This document shows, piece by piece, positions 58,242 to 64,000 of a stretch of 64,000 bases of DNA. Made by a program: the position numbers and the translations under genes. The DNA is from Quillaja saponaria (Eukaryota > Streptophyta > Magnoliopsida > Fabales > Quillajaceae). The stretch's first letter is position 1. Each line of letters starts with the position of its first letter. The DNA lies in the NCBI GenBank assembly GCA_029379385.1, contig CM055611.1:12904062-12968061 (forward strand), read 5' to 3'. The notes under the pieces are model-generated. The model did not search any database. It had not been told where the DNA came from and worked only from the letters and a program-made list of their open reading frames with translations.

Positions 58242-61200
58242 TGTCACACCACTCTTGAAGGTATGACTGGCTGGATGAATGGATAACCCAAACCTCTATA
58301 ACCCTGACTCCAAAACAAAGAGCAACTATGACTCTTGATCAAACCCATAAATAAAAGTAAAAACTTATAAAACAAAAACTAAATGTAAGAGTTTGTTTAC
58401 TAAAATAAATAATAATTTACTACAAATTTTGGCAGAGATTATTCATAAAGTGGAATCTGCCCATATAACAACTACAACAACAATGACAACAAGGAGCTCC
58501 ACTCCAATTCTCATCATAATAACAACTAACTAGACTATTACACAATATAAGACCAGGTATCCCACAGCTCTAGTGTGATTGCAAATTTTCACCCTTTGAC
58601 TTCAAGATTGACATTCCAAAGAATTACCTAACCACCAAACACTCGGCAAAGTTCATTATCAATAATAGATGTCCTCAAGATCTTGTTACTTAAAAAAATA
58701 ACCACAAAAATGGGTGAGTCCTATGGACTCAGTGAGTGGAAAATAGTACCTAAAGGGTACTAGCATCATTCAACACAAGTAATATAATATAATATATGTA
58801 CATAATTATTTAATATATCAACATATTCTAAATCACTAATGTTGCAGTTACATAGTTACCAACACACAACATTTTCAAAACATAAAAAGCAGACAAAGGG
58901 CTAACAGAGTAACTTAGTCCCCCACAACAGTATCTCCCCCCACTAGGCATTTACGAACCAACATAACAAGATAATTCTCCGTACACAATCCATCCTACCA
59001 GGGCTGAGCACACATTTCTTTTAAAACTATTATTAGAATCAAAGTATCTCACATCAGAATATCAAATCAAAATATTCTAGGTGCACCTGGATTTCAATTT
59101 CGGAAATAAAAGTCATTTCTCAGAAAAATCTCACTTTGTTGGCCCTTATCAACCACAACCAATGCCACACAAGCATAATTCGAATAAATCACTGAAATAC
59201 TGCACTTGCTTATTTTCCATATCATATCTATTCAAATACACATATAATTACACATAATAATCTAGCCTCTAAAAGTAACAGCTAACCATTCACCGGTCTA
59301 TAAATCTTGTTCGTCACTTGGTCTTGCGCTCATGTATGTCATCAGGCCCACATAAGGTCTGGAATTGAAATTCATAATTCTAAATAATACTTAGTTCATA
59401 AATGTTATCGTTATAATCTTTTAATTACTAAGCTTATATATATCAACTTATATAGGTCTTTTATGAAAGTTATCTATTAAACCATTACATGTCAAGTAAT
59501 ATGAATTGTATTTTATGTGGTAAGGTTATTAATGAGGAAACATTTTAGATATCTTGAAAATGCATAAGATAGAAAGAAACTATTAGAAAAGATAAAAAAA
59601 CACTAGTGAGTTAAAGATGTCAAAACTGTCTAAACTTGAGGTTTAGACTAGTATTCATTATAACAGTCATATCTTCCTCTAGGTAACTCCAAATCCAGTT
59701 CTGTAAAATTCACTAAATACTAGACACATGTAGATTTATAATGGTATATCGTTTGCAATTTTATGATTCATATATCAATATAGTTTATCCTTTGAAGTTG
59801 CATCAAATTCTACAAAACACAAAATTTTGGCAGCTCTAACCTTACCTTAGTTATTTAAACATAACTTTCTCTAGGAAAAAGAAAATCCAATTCCATTTGT
59901 TAGATTTATTAATAGACAAGTATATCTTTCTAAATAGGTATCATATGTATTATTTGGATGAGTATATTAGTACAATTAATTATTTAAAATTTACTCTTTT
60001 TAGGTATTTCATGAGCTCCTTGGATACATGTTTATTTTCATTTACATACCTAATCAAATTCAACAAAACCAAGTTGAGAAATTAATGTTAGGAAGCTAAC
60101 TAGCTTTATTATTTAGAAACTTCTCCTAAAATCAACCTTGAACTCATTTAATTCCTCACATGAACCAAAAATAGGGCACTGGTAACATTTTGATTTCTTG
60201 ACATGGATTCTAATGCTTGTATAATTCTCATACTTAAGAAATAATTTATGAAACTTTCTAGTATGGTGTTTCAAGATGTTAGGAACATTTCATTTTCAGC
60301 ACTCTTCTTCTAATTCATCTTGTAAGACCCTCTAAATTCAGTTACACTAAAATAGGTTCAATCAATACCCGAAAATCATAACCTTGATTTCCACCACCTC
60401 CAAAATATTCATAATAAAGAATTAAAACCTGTACAACTCCAGATTTTCTCTTTAGTATGCTAGAAACAACCTTTATTTAGAGGTCCTATGCTAATCCCAA
60501 CCACAAACCCGACCAAGTCTCCCGAACTGACTAAAGGTGACTAAAAATCCAGCATGCACCTAGCCTCAATCCCTCAGCTCTAACAATCATTATACTTGGA
60601 ATTAGATTACAAATTTTGCATACATCACCTCAAGACCCTAAGCTACACTTTCTCTCTTGAGATCTTAATTTAATTCAACTCCAAAGCACCTAAAACCCAA
60701 GATTTCTTTCATCCACGAATCTGCCCATGCACCCACTTCAAATCCCACTTAACTCTCATTTTCCAATACTTTCAAGTTCCAATTCATACTCCTCACTTCA
60801 ACACTAATTCACTAACATTACTCCTAATCCAATTAAATTCAAAGTTGTATTAATGAATTAGAATCAATCAAGAACTTAAGTTATTACTTTCCAATATTAA
60901 TCCCATCAAGTTTTACTCCTTAAGCTACAATTAGTTTCTTGTAGACATGTTATCAAATATCTTGAATGCATATTTTCCTTTCATTAGTATGTGTATGTAT
61001 ATTATATCTATACATACCCCAAACTAGTTAACACAATTTCATTAATTCTCATGTTACTTATATTCTAACATCAAACTTGAAATTGGTTTAGTTAATCAAA
61101 GTACCCCTAAAGCGTAATTTATACTTAAATTCAACACTACTACAATCTGTTTCAACTTTTCTTTTCCCTTTATAATTTAATATTCCTAATCCCTAATATT

Positions 61201-62338
61201 TAAAATTCTCTTCCTCCCTAATATTAAGTCATCAACTAACAACAATATTCAAAAATTAACACTATAAGTTCAAGAATCATCAACCAAATTGTTAACTTAC
61301 AGCAAAAACCATGACTCCTTGTTGCCCTGCTTCCTTAACTCACCAAAAATTACCCTTCAATTCACCACAAACTGGACAGGCAAGGGAAGGAAATAAAAGA
61401 GTAATTCAATTACTACCCAAAACAAGGGATGGGTGGCTTCTTAGTGGCTGCTAGTAACTAAAGCGTGACTGTTGTTTAGCTTTTCCACTAGCTGCCATAG
61501 TAAGTGAGGGTTGATATGGATCCACAACTTGATCCTAGGCTGTTCTACACCAGCTAGAATGGTTTTAAGGAACAGCAGCATGAACAGGATGAAGAAAATT
61601 TGAAGCTCGGCTGAACTTCAACATACCACCACACAATCGATTAGGTTGATGCCTTCATCCCTCCCCTCAATGGCTATAGCTGCTACAAGAGTGAAGGCAA
61701 GAGCAAGGTCGTATATATCAAGGCTGCTTCATCACCCGGCCATGAAAGGAGATAACGGCAACACAAAAGAACCTAAAGCTGCTACGGTCCCAAGGAACTT
61801 TCACGAAGGAAGAAGAAAAATTATAGGGGATAAAATGAAGATGAAGTTGATGGTTGAGGGAAAGAAGAATGAAAGAAAATAAAGAAAAAAATTAATAAAA
61901 GGGGAGTTAAAATCGGTCAAGACAAGGAAAGGGGAGAAAAAAATAAAAGAAAAATATATTATAAGTCAAAGTTAATAGTTATAAAACTTGTGGTATATGT
62001 AAATTCTTGTTATATAGATATATTAAATGTGTGGTTCAAAATTATTCTTAGTAGTATTTTTGTTTACATACACGTGTTAATTATATTTTTTATTTATTTA
62101 ATTTACTTGTGGTGGAAATTAAATTTTGATATATATATTTGAATTTACTTGGTCACAATATTACTTACTTTATGAGAGCAAATACACACAAAAAAAATTA
62201 AAACATATACTAAAGTTACACTAAAATATCGAATTAAAACAAGCTTAGTTATACTATTATTTAAATAATTTGTTTATTTTATAACATAAATTTATACATT
62301 ATGTCTAAAACTCGATTTTACGTTATCAGATTATCACA
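58242..62338 (-). mobile_element. Solo LTR (4097 bp), same family as 50372-53846, inverted
   Basis: On the minus strand it starts TGTGATAATCTGATAAC at 62338 and ends AGAGTGGTGTGACA at 58242. Perfect 5-bp duplication gttta (58237-58241; 62339-62343). Interior blocks match the other copy in reverse: gagggcta-type 'gggctaacagagtaac' at 58898, 'ggcagagattattcataaag' at 58433, and 'acaacaacaatgacaacaag' at 58474. The 78-codon frame at 61646-61882 lies in the LTR and has no known motif. Confidence 0.9.
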
Positions 62339-62354
62339 GTTTAAGTGCTAAAAT

Positions 62355-62500
62355 ACTTTGAACTCAACGGTTAAGAGGTCTCTACAATGTCAGGAGTTCA
62401 AGCTTGAAGAAAAAACTCTTGAGGAGAGGTAGCCAAAACTCTGAACAAGAAGAGGCTCACACCTAAACGACGCAAGATACTCATTAAAAAAATAATTAAA
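62355..62500 (+). mobile_element. tRNA-derived SINE (candidate)
   Basis: The RNA polymerase III promoter pattern is present: A-box-like actcaacggttaaga (62362-62376) and B-box-like ggagttcaagc (62393-62403), about 30 bp apart. A 90-bp body (aactcttgaggagaggtagc, aactctgaaca, agaggctcacac) follows and ends in an A-rich tail from about 62484. Size and layout fit plant SINEs. No flanking duplication was found. Confidence 0.55.
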
Positions 62501-64000
62501 AAAAAGGAGTAATAGTAATCATCCAATGACTGCTTGTTAGGTGTTGCAGGGGCACACACCACACATGTGTGTTGTAAAATTTTAAAAAAAACTTTATACG
62601 ATCAAATATCAGCTATGTGTCACATACATTATTTACATAGCATAACCCTACATTATAAACTACTTTTCCATGATTTTGCTAGCGAGCAATTAGAAAGAAA
62701 TGGCAGAAGTGAAATTGAATACATGATATGTATATTTTTGTGTCCAAGTCACCTCTCTCTTATCTGCATAGCTCCATGCATGTACTTTTAAATATATTAT
62801 GCTAAATTATACTTTTTGTTCTTATAATTTAAATGAGTTCAATTTCGCCTTTATATATTTAATTATTATAATTAGGTCCCTGTAATGTTAAAAGAAATGC
62901 AATTGAGTCCTTTTTATTATATTCCATTCAAATTCCCCCATACTTACCACCATTCCTCCAATCCTCCATAGCGACCATCGCACAAGCTTTCTAATTCAAA
63001 CTCCAAATCCCTTACCTACATAGACCCTAACTCCCTTCCCTACACAAACCCATAATCATCATCATATCATTATTCCTCCATCAAATACCACTCTTACTCA
63101 CATACACAACTAACTAGCTTCTTTGTCCCTCAAGCTCAAATCCCTTCCCTACGCAAACACATAACCCCACAATAAGCATAGTTGGAAAGAAACTGGAGGA
63201 TAAGGGTCTGATTTTGCTAAGCTTTCATTTAGCTAGAATTTTTAGCATATTTGGCAGCTATTTACTAGGTTTGTTATAATTGTAAGAAGCTTAAATTCTA
63301 GATTCAAGAATTGTACTAAATTGACCAAGAATTTGAATGAAATTTCTAGTTTGTTATCTTAGTTTCTCTCTATTTTCCAGTAGATTAGGAGTAGTTTTCT
63401 AGGAAAAGTTATGGATCTAAGAAATCAGTCTTAACACCAACCTCTTGTAAATCTGCTTTCACATGTAAGTCTATTTGTGGAAGGAAGAAATTGGGATTTG
63501 ATTTAGAAAGCTTGTGTGATGGTGGTTATGGAGGATTGGAGAAATGATGGTGGTTATAGAGGAACAATTGTGATGCATAGGCCTGTGCAGGAATCGACCA
63601 AACCTAAAAAACCAGTCCGTAATCGACCCGGCAAGACTGAAACCCGAGAAGCCCATTGTTAGTTTTATTACTCTCAGACCCAGATTTATAGATTTGGCAG
63701 GTCAGTTAATAGAATTGGCTATAAAGAAAAATGGGAATCGATCAACTGACCCAACCGACAATTTTATTAAATTATTTTATTTTATTTTATTTTTTTATAT
63801 GTGAATTTACATTTTATCCCTTAATTTTTTTTTATTAGTGCTATTTCTCCTGAGTCCTCACTCTCACTCCTTGATTAAGTCAGTCACTCACCCGAACCCT
63901 AGCCATCTCAGTGCCTCACATTGTAGCGACCATTCTCATTGGCCATAGTCTTTGTTCATCTTCTAATATAGCCCTCTTCATTGGACCTTCATTTGTCTTC
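62501..64000. other. Unassigned sequence
   Basis: No recognised coding region. The 85-codon frame 62534-62791 has no motif. From about 63566 the text 'cctgtgcaggaatcgacc', then 'gggaatcgatcaactgaccc', resembles the arms of a hAT-like MITE, but its right end is outside the window or lost. Confidence 0.4.

Noticed and set aside
61646..61882. 78-codon basic frame
   Set aside because: Lies inside the 58242-62338 solo LTR and has no counterpart in the other LTR copy.

Overview
The window looks like an intergenic, repeat-rich stretch of a flowering-plant nuclear genome, most likely a eudicot. It is AT-rich. Nearly every recognisable piece is a plant transposable element: Ty1/copia, Ty3/gypsy of the chromovirus and Tat/Athila types, RTE LINE, CACTA, hAT, Tourist-like MITEs, TRIMs and a SINE. 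There is also a fragment of chloroplast rpoC2 and a wrecked RPM1-like disease-resistance gene. I found no intact host protein-coding gene, no tRNA or rRNA gene and no CRISPR array. All coordinates and matches were read by eye.

Left part (1-14950). A minus-strand TRIM cut by the window edge (1-283). A plus-strand LTR with primer-binding site (2219-4154), then an inverted solo LTR of the same family flanked by caggg (4634-6461). A 547-bp non-autonomous hAT element (6992-7538). A decayed copia gag (8380-8955). A second TRIM (8984-9482). A 5'-truncated RTE LINE (9533-11556) inserted in the 3' LTR of a chromovirus whose integrase/chromodomain end survives (to 12620). A non-TE segment 'A' (12685-13835) and a Ty3 gag relic (14200-14940).

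Centre (15337-32790). This is one old locus opened by insertions. A minus-strand CC-NB-LRR pseudogene begins at 27008 (coiled-coil end) and resumes at 16242 (LRR end). The 10.4 kb between is one Tat/Athila-type retrotransposon (16243-26621) with ctagt on both sides. Removing it restores an open LRR reading frame. The element is itself split by a nearly complete RTE LINE (19940-23074; 18-bp target duplication) and by another LTR (about 24952-26277). A copia element (27213-32352, gattc on both sides) sits upstream of the coiled-coil start. Sequence next to it recurs as segments A and C.

Right part (34267-64000). Segment C. A structurally complete 9.8-kb CACTA transposon (36022-45840; 28-bp inverted ends, 3-bp ctc duplication) with decayed TNPD-like and second (Transposase_24-like) genes. 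Poorly assignable AT-rich DNA. A third RTE relic (49785-55110) opened by a 3.5-kb solo LTR (50372-53846). Two Tourist-like MITEs, a roughly 0.2-kb rpoC2 insert (57016-57230), an inverted solo LTR of the same family as 50372-53846 (58242-62338, gttta on both sides) and a tRNA-type SINE.

No new functional system is evident. The value of the window is a readable order of nested insertions and a gene killed by several independent lesions.
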